Shown here: positions 39,556 through 48,717 of the stretch, one piece after another
Numbering within the stretch: the first letter of the stretch is position 1
Layout: each line of letters opens with the position of its first letter
From: SAR202 cluster bacterium Io17-Chloro-G2
GTDB taxonomy: Bacteria; Chloroflexota; Dehalococcoidia; Lucifugimonadales; UBA3495
DNA length: 64,000 bases
Assembly: GCA_002816875.1 (NCBI GenBank)
Contig: MUCP01000013.1
Span: 1 to 64,000 of the forward strand
Direction: 5' to 3'
Position numbers and translations under genes: made by a program
Notes under the pieces: model-generated
Databases searched by the model: none
What the model saw: the letters and a program-made list of their open reading frames with translations, nothing else
Told to the model about the DNA's origin: nothing

Positions 39556-41097
39556 CTAACTCCCTTTGACCAGAGATAAGGATGTGGCCAGTAGGGTCAA
39601 TATGATCCCCAATACCGCTAGCGAGGTGGGGTCCATGATCTTATCGAGATCGCTGATCTCACCAGTGGACGAGTTGGAGAAAAATCCGCGGGTGGGCAAG
39701 TTTATTGGGGCACGGATTGGGGATGATGGATCGTTCAGAATGCTACTGGTCCGCCGCTGACCGGTCTGGATCTGCGACTCCCGGTTGAAGCGTTCTTGAT
39801 CCAAGCGGCGCTCCTGTTCCAACCGCTGGCGCTCCTGTTCAAGCCTATCGCGGTCCAACTGCTCTTGCTGCCGGAACCGTTCATCTTCCAGCTTCCTTTC
39901 CTGCTCAAATCGCTGGCGTTCCTGCTCAATACGCTGGCGTTCCAGTTCCTCCTGCTGTTTGAACCGCTGCTCCTCCATTTGGCGCTCGCGCTCGAACCGT
40001 CTCCGGTCCTCCTCGTCGCGTTGCCTTTGTTCCCCCGCGAAACGTTCCCGCTCCATGGCATCTTCCAATTCAAAACGGCGCTGTTCCAACCGGTTCAATT
40101 CTTGCTGCTGGTCGTCCCAAAGCTGCCGCTCTGTAATGTCCCGGTTTCTCGACAGACGCCCAACTTCCTGCTCTATTTGAACTTGGGTTTGCCGCTCCGT
40201 TTGAAATCGCTCCCTTTCCAGATTATCCAGGATCCGCCGGTACTTGACCTCGATCTGAGCTTGCCGGCGGAAGTCAGCTGACCGCAGTTCCTGCTGCATC
40301 TGGTGTTCAGTATCGAACCGCTGCTGGTCCAACCGGTTCAACTCTATCTGGAGTTGGTCCCATAGGTCCCGGTCAAGGTTGCTGATCTCTTGATCAAGCC
40401 GTTCCAGTTCCTGTTGGATCTTTATCGGCGTCTCTCTTTGCACCCGGGCGATCTCCTGCTCGATTTGGCGCAGTTCTGTCCGGAACCCGTCTCCGGGCTG
40501 GGTGACCGGCTGCGTGCTCGCGGTCAAATCAGCCAGATTTGCTCTAACCGCGGGGCATTCCTGAAACACCATCATCCGCTCTTGGTCGGACATGTCCTGG
40601 GGGCCCATTGGCATCCGCCCGAGGACCTTGACTGTACATTCAATGGCGTCTTGCAGGGACCCACCTGGGCTGGCGCCGCCGCCGGCATGAAGGTTTAACT
40701 CATGGGCGCCGCCCGGCTCCCATTCTTGGCTTTCCTCCGCTTTTCTGTCGCCTATGGTGAATTGAATGATCTTTCCGGCAAATGACTGCTCCTGGGGTTG
40801 TTCAACCATTAGGGTGAAGGACCCGCCTTCTACGACGGCCTTGCTTATCCCTTCGCCGTCGATGTAGGCAACTATCACGGTTCCGTCGGGAACAGGATTT
40901 CCGTCCACGTTGGCGCTACCGATAAAAACATGGGGAGGAAGCTGCTGGGCTTGGACGCCGTGCTGGACGGAGGACATCAGAAAGACGGCTATAACCACAC
41001 CGATCATCGCCCCGATAATCCCTGTTGGGGCTTGATAGCGGCGGACTGCGCCTGAAAAGGGGTTGTTAGGAGACTTGCTCAACTCGAAACCCACCAT
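39556..41097 (-). CDS. secreted or membrane-anchored protein with long E/R/Q-rich predicted helical repeat region and C-terminal TM
   Basis: QRDEEDRRRFERERQMEEQRFKQQEELERQRIEQERQRFEQERKLEDERFRQQEQ...; start set at MVGFELSK because a promoter lies at 41153-41181. Confidence 0.75.
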   Translation of the reverse strand: MVGFELSKSPNNPFSGAVRRYQAPTGIIGAMIGVVIAVFLMSSVQHGVQAQQLPPHVFIGSANVDGNPVPDGTVIVAYIDGEGISKAVVEGGSFTLMVEQPQEQSFAGKIIQFTIGDRKAEESQEWEPGGAHELNLHAGGGASPGGSLQDAIECTVKVLGRMPMGPQDMSDQERMMVFQECPAVRANLADLTASTQPVTQPGDGFRTELRQIEQEIARVQRETPIKIQQELERLDQEISNLDRDLWDQLQIELNRLDQQRFDTEHQMQQELRSADFRRQAQIEVKYRRILDNLERERFQTERQTQVQIEQEVGRLSRNRDITERQLWDDQQQELNRLEQRRFELEDAMERERFAGEQRQRDEEDRRRFERERQMEEQRFKQQEELERQRIEQERQRFEQERKLEDERFRQQEQLDRDRLEQERQRLEQERRLDQERFNRESQIQTGQRRTSSILNDPSSPIRAPINLPTRGFFSNSSTGEISDLDKIMDPTSLAVLGIILTLLATSLSLVKGS

Positions 41098-41152
41098 TAG
41101 CTGCGACCGCTCATTGCACCGCTCATTGCAATGGGAATGATCATCTATTTCG

Positions 41153-41181
41153 AGTGTAATAGAGGCACTTGATAGTGTCAA
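41153..41181 (-). promoter_or_regulatory. putative sigma70-type promoter TTGACA-N17-TACACT
   Basis: Perfect -35 at 41176-41181 and -10-like TACACT at 41153-41158 on the minus strand. Confidence 0.5.
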
Positions 41182-41358
41182 CGGCGTTAGCCTGCATCAT
41201 TGACGGGCTTGCACGCCGGATTCTGGCTCTGATCCAACGCAGGCACACCGAACCGCTAGACCATGCCCCCTCAAGGACAGAAGCCGGGATATGACATCTT
41301 GGTTGGGACATCCCCCGGCTTCTGGCCGCTTTACCCTGGCCGGCCCGGCACGGAGAAT

Positions 41359-42438
41359 CTACCTGGCGCCTGAGAACACTTCAGTGACCGGCTGGTGCCC
41401 GGAGTTCTCCTCGTAAGCCTCTTCCTTGAGAAGAGCCAGGGTCTTCATTACGGGATTGTCCTGAATCGAGAACAGGATGGCTTCCTGCTCCGACTCGTTG
41501 CCATGCTCGTGCCATGACCAGGACGGCACCACGAAGAAGTCGCCCCGGGTCCAGTTGAAACGCTGGCCGTCGATGATAGTGTATCCCTCGCCCTCAAACA
41601 CCTGGTAAACCTTGCTTGTCGTGTGCCGGTGGGCCTTGCCCTTCACGCCGGGCCTCAGCATTTGAATCCAGCAGGCCAAGGTCCGCAGAACAGAGCCGCC
41701 GGTGGCGGGGTCGGAGAATTCCAGGGCAACGTCGTCGAATGGGCTGGCGTCTACCTGGGCCAACCGATAAAGGGCGTCGTAGGTCCGTTCCCATTTGTAA
41801 TGCCAAAGGGGAGAGTAAGGAGCGTTGGGGGATTCCCAAGCAGGCCGCAATGCTCCGGCAGCGTATTTCTTCTCGGATTCGCCCACTCCGGTTACGGGCT
41901 GTTGGTCCTCGGGAAAGGCTTCGTAAAAGTTGGCGTCAAGGCTTTGGATCAACGGCACGTCCAGGCCGTCCAACCAAATCATGGGGCCGTCGCCTTCGCT
42001 GTTGTGGTCGTGCCAGGTCCAGGACGGGGTTAGGACCAGGTCGCCGCGTTCCATGTAACACTTGTCGCCCTCAACGGTGGTGGAGACGCCTTCGCCTTCC
42101 AGCACCCACCGGATGGCGGTGGGGGTGTGACGATGGGCCGGGGCGCACTCTCCGGGAAGCAGAAGCTGCAGGGCGGCGGTGATGGTGTGTGTCGTGCCAT
42201 AGTCCAGACCGGGGTTGGATAGCCGCATGGTGCGCCGTTCCACGTCACGGTCCGGAGTGACTATCTCTCCGCTGCGGTGCACTAGTGGCCGGACATCCGA
42301 CCACCGCCACAGGAAAGGCTGGGTCTTGGGAGGAGGCTGGCTGCCCCTTCCCAGCCAACCAGGCTTCACACCAGCCAACTTGGAGTTTTCGTAAAACTGC
42401 TCCATTTCTTCGGGGCTGATCTTGCTTTGCGTAGCCAT
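41359..42438 (-). CDS. bicupin gentisate 1,2-dioxygenase-like protein
   Basis: LLLPGECAPAHRHTPTAIRWVLEGEGVSTTVEGDK, WTWHDHNSEG, MLRPGVKGKAHRHTTSKVYQVFEGEG, WSWHEHGN. Confidence 0.88.
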   Translation of the reverse strand: MATQSKISPEEMEQFYENSKLAGVKPGWLGRGSQPPPKTQPFLWRWSDVRPLVHRSGEIVTPDRDVERRTMRLSNPGLDYGTTHTITAALQLLLPGECAPAHRHTPTAIRWVLEGEGVSTTVEGDKCYMERGDLVLTPSWTWHDHNSEGDGPMIWLDGLDVPLIQSLDANFYEAFPEDQQPVTGVGESEKKYAAGALRPAWESPNAPYSPLWHYKWERTYDALYRLAQVDASPFDDVALEFSDPATGGSVLRTLACWIQMLRPGVKGKAHRHTTSKVYQVFEGEGYTIIDGQRFNWTRGDFFVVPSWSWHEHGNESEQEAILFSIQDNPVMKTLALLKEEAYEENSGHQPVTEVFSGAR

Positions 42439-42632
42439 CGCGTTTCCTCCTGCACTGGTTGGGCCTCATTTGATTGCCGCATTGCTTGGCAGCTGAACCG
42501 TCAAACTACGAAACCGGGCTTTAACCACTCAGATTATCATTAGCCTAGATTGTAGTTATCGCCCAAATCTACGTCAAGCGTGCGTGGACCTGCCGGCGTT
42601 TCGGCCTATGATTAGTGGCCAATGTCTATCAC

Positions 42633-42661
42633 GTAGGGGCGAGTTCAAAACTCGCCCCTAC
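42633..42661. repeat. perfect 13-bp-stem hairpin GTAGGGGCGAGTT-CAA-AACTCGCCCCTAC (family B)
   Basis: Exact inverted repeat in an intergenic region; related to 2302 and 2911. Confidence 0.75.
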
Positions 42662-42878
42662 CATGGCAATCTATCAGAGCAACCTACGATGGCAACCCCC
42701 CGTGGCAACCCGCCGTGGCAGGTGAACCTGGATCGATGGGTGGAGACCCTGCTCAGGGCGGCCAAACAGGCGGCGCGCCTCTGGCTAGGTTGACTGGCGA
42801 ACAGGGACGGTTTAGTCTGCCAGGACCGGTCCGGCTTCTGAAGATGTTCGGAATCAGGCCGTTGGGGAGCAACACCAG

Positions 42879-43970
42879 ATGAAAGCAGCGGTTCTACACG
42901 AGAAGTTCCAGCCTTTGAAGGTGGAGGAGCTTACTTTGGACGGTCCGGGCCCAAAGGAGGCGCTGGTAAAATTGGCCGCCAGCGGAGTGTGCCATAGCGA
43001 CCTACACTACATCAAAGGTGACCGTGAACATCCTATGCCGGTGGTCCTAGGACATGAAGGGGCCGGTATCGTAGAAGAAGTGGGGCCAGGCGTCACCTAC
43101 GCCAAACCCGGAGACCACGTAGTGCTCTCTTTTGTGCCCTCCTGCGGGCAGTGCGATTATTGCATCAAGGGCAGGCAGAATCTGTGCCAGGCGCGATACG
43201 GCATGCAGGGCACATTGTTGGACGGCACAACACGCCTGCGCAAGAACCAACAGGAGATCAATCACTTCAATGGACTTTCCACATTTGGGGAATATGCCGT
43301 GGTTCCTGAAGATAGCCTGGTCCTGGTCAGGGAGGACGCCCCGTTGGAAAAAGTGGCGTTGATCGGCTGCGGCGTGCCCACCGGCGTGGGGGCTGTCATC
43401 CACACCGCCAAAGTCCAGCCCGGGAGCAAGGTGGTGGTGATCGGCGCCGGAGGGGTGGGCCTCAATGTTTTGCAGGGCGCGGCGCTAGCCGGGGCCGAAA
43501 CCATCATCGCGGTGGATATCCACGGGTCGAAGCTGGAGCACTCCCTGCAATTCGGCGCAACCCACCTGGTCAACGGGGCGGCTGAGGACGTGGTAGAGGC
43601 GGTGAGGGAGGTGACCAATGGAGAGATGGCCGATTACGCGTTTGAGGTCATAGGCTCCACTATGGCGATAAATCAAGCACTGGCTACCACCAAAAGAGGA
43701 GGCGTCACCGTGGTGGTCGGGGTCACACCCACGGGCGCGGAACTGACCATAGACCCGGATTTTTTGCACCAGGACCGTGTACTGATGGGGTGCACCTACG
43801 GTTCTTGCTACCCCAGGGCCGACATGCCAATGTTGGTGGACCTGTACATGTCCCGAAAGCTGAAGCTGGACGAGTTGATAAGCCGCACGTTCAAGCTGGA
43901 AGAGATCAACACGGCATTCGACCTGCTGGACCAGGGCGAGGTGGCCCGCAGCATCATCCGTTACGGGTAG
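42879..43970 (+). CDS. zinc-dependent alcohol dehydrogenase (MDR superfamily, class III-like)
   Basis: ASGVCHSDLHYIKGD, GHEGAGIVEEVGPGV, CGQCDYCIKGRQNLC, VVVIGAGGVGLNVLQGA. Confidence 0.92.
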   Translation: MKAAVLHEKFQPLKVEELTLDGPGPKEALVKLAASGVCHSDLHYIKGDREHPMPVVLGHEGAGIVEEVGPGVTYAKPGDHVVLSFVPSCGQCDYCIKGRQNLCQARYGMQGTLLDGTTRLRKNQQEINHFNGLSTFGEYAVVPEDSLVLVREDAPLEKVALIGCGVPTGVGAVIHTAKVQPGSKVVVIGAGGVGLNVLQGAALAGAETIIAVDIHGSKLEHSLQFGATHLVNGAAEDVVEAVREVTNGEMADYAFEVIGSTMAINQALATTKRGGVTVVVGVTPTGAELTIDPDFLHQDRVLMGCTYGSCYPRADMPMLVDLYMSRKLKLDELISRTFKLEEINTAFDLLDQGEVARSIIRYG

Positions 43971-44398
43971 CCGCCAGGCTGCCGGTGGGGCGAACTGCCA
44001 CCTGTGGTGTGCTTCTGGAGCAACCAATTATCCCAAGTGGTCAAGGCATCCAACCTTGTCATCCCGGTGCTTCAGCATCGTCAACCTTTGGTTGCTACTT
44101 TATCAATCTCATCCCCATACTTCGTCAACCGTAGGTTTCTGCTTTGACAACTGCCAGGCACAAGGATGCCATTCTGAGGAGGGGAGTGAGGAAGAACATT
44201 GGGGCGAACCCGATTGCCTGTGGGCGCCCCACGGCCGATCCTAGTTGCTTCGCCCGGGTCGCGACGGGGGCTGGATCAGAATCACGTGTTGGGATGACAG
44301 ATTGCGATTGAGGCAACCATCTTGACTGGGGGAAGCCGAGATGGCGGGCCGTTACCAGAGGCCGCGGCTGAGGCACCGCTGAACCCCTAAAGACCTTC

Positions 44399-44593
44399 TT
44401 ATCCCTGCTGCGGCGCCGGAGGCAGGATGATGGGCAAGGGTTCCACTTCATCCAGCCCGGGCGGGTTGATCCCGTCAAGGGCTTCAAGAAGGGCGTTCAG
44501 GCTGTGGGCGACTTCGGTCAGATCCGGCTCCTCTATCTCCAAGCCGACGGCATGGCCCAGGGCCTTGATCTCTTCGTTGGTCAAATCGGGCAT
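44399..44593 (-). CDS. GatC/AtzG-like small protein
   Basis: LTNEEIKALGHAVGLEIEEPDLTEVAHSLNALLEALDGINPPGLDEVEPLPII. Confidence 0.65.
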   Translation of the reverse strand: MPDLTNEEIKALGHAVGLEIEEPDLTEVAHSLNALLEALDGINPPGLDEVEPLPIILPPAPQQG

Positions 44594-44655
44594 GTTGGTC
44601 TCCTGTCTAGCGCCGCGTTGAGACTAAAAAAGCAGCTGGTATCCAAAGTGGGCAA

Positions 44656-44760
44656 TCCTTCGACAGGTCCGACTTTGTCGCGATTCGCGACCTCCGGTCG
44701 GAGCTCAGGACGAACGGGAGTAGACTGCCCTATCCGTTCGTGGTGAGCTTGTCGAACCAT
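44656..44760. repeat. dispersed imperfect palindrome, family A copy 4, carrying a nested palindromic insert at 44667-44702
   Basis: CCTTCGACAG|36-bp insert|GCTCAGGACGAACGG ... CCGTTCGTGGTGAGCTTGTCGAACCAT. Confidence 0.75.
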
Positions 44761-44788
44761 TTTCATAGAATCACATCGGGGTTCAAGT

Positions 44789-45166
44789 CTAGTAGGTCTT
44801 GATCTCCAGCACGTGGCCGCTGGGGTCTTTGAAGTAGACCGCTTTGCCCTGTCCCAGAGCGCCGGCGGTCATACCGGGGCCTTTCATGTTCTCCTGGGTC
44901 CTGGGGCCGTCGCCGTACGGAATTCCCGATTCTTTGATCCTGGCGAATGCTGCTTCGAATTCTTCGGCGTCCATGGCGAATGCGTAGTGGATGCTGCGGA
45001 AGTCTTCGGAGTCTCGGAAGTCCAGATTGAAGGTGTCGTTGACTCGGACGGCCAAGAAGGGCCCCGCTTCTCCCAGATTCTCAAAGCCAAAGATACGGGT
45101 GTAAAATTCCACCGACTCTTCCCGGTTTATGCTCGGCACAATGGTGTGGTCTAAAACAGTGGCCAT
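44789..45166 (-). CDS. VOC (glyoxalase-like) family protein
   Basis: VLDHTIVPSINREESVEFYTRIFGFE...GKAVYFKDPSGHVLEIKTY. Confidence 0.88.
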   Translation of the reverse strand: MATVLDHTIVPSINREESVEFYTRIFGFENLGEAGPFLAVRVNDTFNLDFRDSEDFRSIHYAFAMDAEEFEAAFARIKESGIPYGDGPRTQENMKGPGMTAGALGQGKAVYFKDPSGHVLEIKTY

Positions 45167-45330
45167 ATCAGCACCTCAAGACTACACGTTTGCCCTTGGC
45201 CGGTTCCGGCCGTTGGGTCCGTTATTGTAGTACTCTAGTGTTCGGCCACATGGATGTCAACGTGCCGTCACACCCCGCTGGTTAAGGCACGAAAGGCGGA
45301 CCTGGCCGAGATAACCAAGGAGGTGCGGCA

Positions 45331-45954
45331 ATGCAGGAAATGGGCCTTTTCGAGGCGATGTACACCCAGAGGCAGATCACCCGCTTCAAGCCGGACCCGG
45401 TTCCCAGGGAAGCCATCGATAAGGTGATCGAAGCCGCCACCAAGGCGCCCAGCGGCGGCAACAACCAGCCATGGCATTTCTTTGCAATCACCGACAAGGA
45501 GTTGATCTCCAAGATAGGGGCCATCTACGGCGAGCTATGGCTGGGGGCAAGGGGAGCACAACCCCAGCCGGGGGAATCTTCGGCATATCAAGCGGCCCGG
45601 TATTTGGCTAACCATATGCACGAAGTCCCCGCCATGGTTCTCATCTGTGCCGACCATTCGCAAGCCCCGGGATATACCCCGGGGGAGCCGATGGAAAGAG
45701 GCAGGTACGGCTCCTCTATATGGCTGGCGGCGCAGAACCTTTTCCTGGCCGCGCGGGCTTTGGGTTTGGGGACGCGGCTGACCACCACCCATATCCGCCG
45801 GGAGCAAGAGATCAAAGACATGTTGGGGATGCCTGAATACGTGGAGACCATGGCCCTGACGCCGTTGGGATACTTGAGAGGAAGGTTCGGTCCCACCGAC
45901 CGGCGCCCCGTTTCGGAGGTTTCTTCCTATAACCGCTGGGGCAGCCAGGGATAA
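45331..45954 (+). CDS. nitroreductase family protein
   Basis: LFEAMYTQRQITRFKPDPVPREAIDKVIEAATKAPSGGNNQPWHFFAI. Confidence 0.9.
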   Translation: MQEMGLFEAMYTQRQITRFKPDPVPREAIDKVIEAATKAPSGGNNQPWHFFAITDKELISKIGAIYGELWLGARGAQPQPGESSAYQAARYLANHMHEVPAMVLICADHSQAPGYTPGEPMERGRYGSSIWLAAQNLFLAARALGLGTRLTTTHIRREQEIKDMLGMPEYVETMALTPLGYLRGRFGPTDRRPVSEVSSYNRWGSQG

Positions 45955-45957
45955 AAG

Positions 45958-46734
45958 TTGACTTCCGCTTTGATAACCGTTCAGGCGATCCATATTGCGC
46001 CGGTCAAGTCCCTGGGTCTGGTCCAGCCCTCCAGTGTGCACGTCGGCCCAGCCGGGATAGATGAAGACCGCCGGTTTTTCCTGGTAGACCAACGGAGCGC
46101 CGTTTTGACCCAACGCCAGGTGGGAACGCTGGTGCGAATCAAACCCGATTATCAACCGGAAAAGGATTTCCTGCGCCTGAGCTTTCCCGACGGAACGGTG
46201 GTGGAAGGCGTGGTAGAGCTCCGGGACCCGGTGGAGACCATCATGTGGGGCCGGCGGGTGAGAGGCAACATGGTCTCTGGCGATTGGAGCAAAGTGCTTA
46301 CCAAGTATTGCGGGGGGACGGTCAGCCTGGTCCAATCCCGGCAGCCGGGAGAATGTTTCGACGAATATCCGGTGTCCTTACTATCCAGCGCCTCGGTGGA
46401 TCGCTTAAAACAGCGTCCTGGGGTTGGCGGCCATGTCGACGAACGGCGGTTTCGGCCCAATTTTCTTTTGGCCGGTTGTCAGGCCCACGAGGAGGACACC
46501 TGGATGGGGAGGCAGCTTCAGATAGGCGAAGGTCCAGTTTTACGGGTGATAGCCCAGGACCCACGGTGCGCCATCACCACCTTGGACCCTGAAACGGGAC
46601 AACCAGATCTGGACACTCCGTCGTTTATTAAAGAGTACCGCCCCAGCCCCGGACCAGCCTTCTTTGGCGTCTACGCTGTGGTGGAACGCCCCGGCCAGGT
46701 CTCGGTGGGTGACCAGGCCGCCGCACCAAGGTGA
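45958..46734 (+). CDS. MOSC-domain protein
   Basis: IHIAPVKSLGLVQPSSVHVGPAGIDEDRRFFLVD, RFRPNFLL, DPRCAITTLDPETGQPD. Confidence 0.88.
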   Translation: MTSALITVQAIHIAPVKSLGLVQPSSVHVGPAGIDEDRRFFLVDQRSAVLTQRQVGTLVRIKPDYQPEKDFLRLSFPDGTVVEGVVELRDPVETIMWGRRVRGNMVSGDWSKVLTKYCGGTVSLVQSRQPGECFDEYPVSLLSSASVDRLKQRPGVGGHVDERRFRPNFLLAGCQAHEEDTWMGRQLQIGEGPVLRVIAQDPRCAITTLDPETGQPDLDTPSFIKEYRPSPGPAFFGVYAVVERPGQVSVGDQAAAPR

Positions 46735-46738
46735 CTCC

Positions 46739-47203
46739 CTAAGCGAATGGGGTCCTGGCCCAGCCTTCGTCGAAGGGCGTCCAGAAATTTGAGGTCAGCT
46801 TGAGACGCTGGAATTTCCACTCCCCATCGACCCGGACGTACTCCTCGTCATACCGGCCCGACCCCCACACCGCGCGGTTGCCTTCGGCGTAGGTGCAGGT
46901 CTGGAATAGGTACCACATGCCGGTGGCCTGGTCTCCATCCACCTGGATGATGGGGTTCATCACCATGTGGATGGCGAAGGGCAGGCGCTGGGAGGCCTGG
47001 ACGAAGAAATCCCGTATGGCTTGCCGTCCGTCTGCCCTGCCCCGCATCCCGCCGTCCCACACGGCATCTTCGGTAAACAGGCTAGCGATGCCATCGGCGT
47101 CGTAGCTGTCGTCGCAGTAGGCGCAATACCTGGCCTTTAGGCCCTTGATCGCTTCTATGTCTTCCAGATTCTGTATTCGGCGCTCCAGGTCTTCTAGACT
47201 CAT
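46739..47203 (-). CDS. nuclear transport factor 2 / SnoaL-like protein
   Basis: IEAIKGLKARYCAYCDDSYDADGIASLFTEDAVWDGG...RYDEEYVRVDGEWKFQRLKL. Confidence 0.85.
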   Translation of the reverse strand: MSLEDLERRIQNLEDIEAIKGLKARYCAYCDDSYDADGIASLFTEDAVWDGGMRGRADGRQAIRDFFVQASQRLPFAIHMVMNPIIQVDGDQATGMWYLFQTCTYAEGNRAVWGSGRYDEEYVRVDGEWKFQRLKLTSNFWTPFDEGWARTPFA

Positions 47204-47257
47204 TTTCAGGCTCCTGATTCAACTAGCACCTAGTTTTGCAAGTACCCGTTAGAAAGT

Positions 47258-47330
47258 TCCGTTCGCCCTGAGCTTGTCGAAGGGTCCTTTTCCGGGAGGA
47301 TGGTTCTACAGGCTCACCACGAACGGAGTT
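47258..47330. repeat. dispersed imperfect palindrome, family A copy 5
   Basis: CCGTTCGCCCTGAGCTTGTCGAAGG...ATGGTTCTACAGGCTCACCACGAACGGAG (arm order reversed relative to copies 1-3). Confidence 0.75.
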
Positions 47331-47369
47331 GACAATGCTGATTTCTGCGTGGACGTATTAGATTCAGAT

Positions 47370-48146
47370 TTAGATCGCCGTCCACCCGCCGTCCACCACT
47401 AGCAGGTGGCCCGTGGTGGCGCTGGCGGAAGGGCTGGCCAGGTACACCGCCGCGCCCACCAATTCCTCGGGCTGCATCCGCCTCCCTAGGGGCATGTGGG
47501 CCGCCAGGTCCCGCTGAAGTTCGTCATCGGTTTGGGTGTCGGCTTCCAGCAATCCGGGGGTTTCCGTGGGGCCGGGACCGATGGCGTTGACGGTGATGCC
47601 ATATTGGGCCCACTCCAACGCCAATGCCCGGGTCATGTTGGCCACACCGGCCTTGCTGGCGCAATAGGCAACCCGGTTCTCCCTGGCAACCAGGGCCAGT
47701 TGGGATGAGATGTTGATGATGCGGCCGCCTCCCTGCTGAATCATGACCTTGGCGGCGGCCTGGGCGCAGAAAAAGACACCCTTGAGGTTGGTGTCGATGA
47801 CCGTGTCCCAGTCTTCTTCGGTGACTTCCAAGGCCGGGCGGCGCACCCGGACCCCGGCATTGCTCACCAAGACGTCCAGCCGCCCAAAGTCCGATACGAC
47901 CCGGTCCGTGGCGTCGCCGATGCTGTTCAGGTCCAGCACGTCCAGTGGATACGCCACGCTGGACTGGCCTACCGCCTCGATCTGGGCTTGGGTCTCCCGG
48001 GCAAGGTCCAGCCGGCTGGGCATGTCCGACACAGCCACGGAGGCCCCGGCTTGGGCCAGCCCCACCGCCAACGCCCGGCCGATGCCCCTGGCAGACCCGG
48101 TGACCAACGCCACTTTTCCTTCTAGACTCAGGCCCGCGTATGGCAT
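47370..48146 (-). CDS. SDR family oxidoreductase
   Basis: KVALVTGSARGIGRALAVGLAQAGASVAVSD, VSNAG, YCASKAGVANMTRAL. Confidence 0.94.
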   Translation of the reverse strand: MPYAGLSLEGKVALVTGSARGIGRALAVGLAQAGASVAVSDMPSRLDLARETQAQIEAVGQSSVAYPLDVLDLNSIGDATDRVVSDFGRLDVLVSNAGVRVRRPALEVTEEDWDTVIDTNLKGVFFCAQAAAKVMIQQGGGRIINISSQLALVARENRVAYCASKAGVANMTRALALEWAQYGITVNAIGPGPTETPGLLEADTQTDDELQRDLAAHMPLGRRMQPEELVGAAVYLASPSASATTGHLLVVDGGWTAI

Positions 48147-48312
48147 GGCGATACCCCCAAAGATGTTAATAGTGAAGCTGGGATGGGCGAATTATAGCAA
48201 GCTTGGGATGGCTTGGAACCTGCTATGGATTCGGTTGATGTCCCGATCTGGATGTAACGTGTCGATAGAATGTGGCGCTTCCATCGGGTAGAATCGCTGT
48301 AGGAGTGAGTCG

Positions 48313-48678
48313 ATGGGTACTTTCAGCCACCCGGTTGAGGTGAGCGGTATGGACGGCCAGCGTTTCGAAGCTGTAGAAGCGTTGGTTGGTACCGGCTCCA
48401 GTTACACAGTGATTCCGGCCAACCTGCTTCACGGCCTGGGTATTGCTCCTCAGGAGCGTATTGAATTCGAGCTTGCAGACGGGCGCATGATCGAGCGGGA
48501 CATTGGGGAGGCGCGAATCCGGGTTGATGGCAGGAACGCTACCACCCTGGTGGTGTTTTGCGACGAAGGAGTATCGCCCCTTTTGGAAGCCTATACCTTG
48601 GAAGGAGTCAGGCTTGCCGTTGACCCCGTGAACAAGCGCCTGGTTCCTACGGGTGCCTTGTTGATGCGTGAATCATAG
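48313..48678 (+). CDS. retropepsin-like (clan AA) aspartic protease homolog lacking the catalytic Asp
   Basis: FEAVEALVGTGSSYTVIPANLLHGLGI...; expected DTG reads GTG (Gly26, codon 48388-48390). Confidence 0.75.
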   Translation: MGTFSHPVEVSGMDGQRFEAVEALVGTGSSYTVIPANLLHGLGIAPQERIEFELADGRMIERDIGEARIRVDGRNATTLVVFCDEGVSPLLEAYTLEGVRLAVDPVNKRLVPTGALLMRES

Positions 48679-48717
48679 GTTGGTTGAGGCCGTAAATCAG
48701 CGTCTGATATTTTCGAA

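Noticed and set aside
39796-40281. Leu-rich plus-strand ORF (LLLPEPFIFQLPFLL...) resembling a membrane protein
   Set aside because: Antisense of the E/R/Q repeat region; GAA/CAG codons read in reverse give Leu/Phe-rich artefacts.
42584-42793. 69-aa ORF covering the family B hairpin
   Set aside because: Runs through a perfect palindrome in an intergenic region; no homology recognised.
44020-44398. Possible mobile element or gene in the long intergenic stretch after the alcohol dehydrogenase
   Set aside because: No transposase, no clear terminal repeats, only degenerate low-support ORFs.
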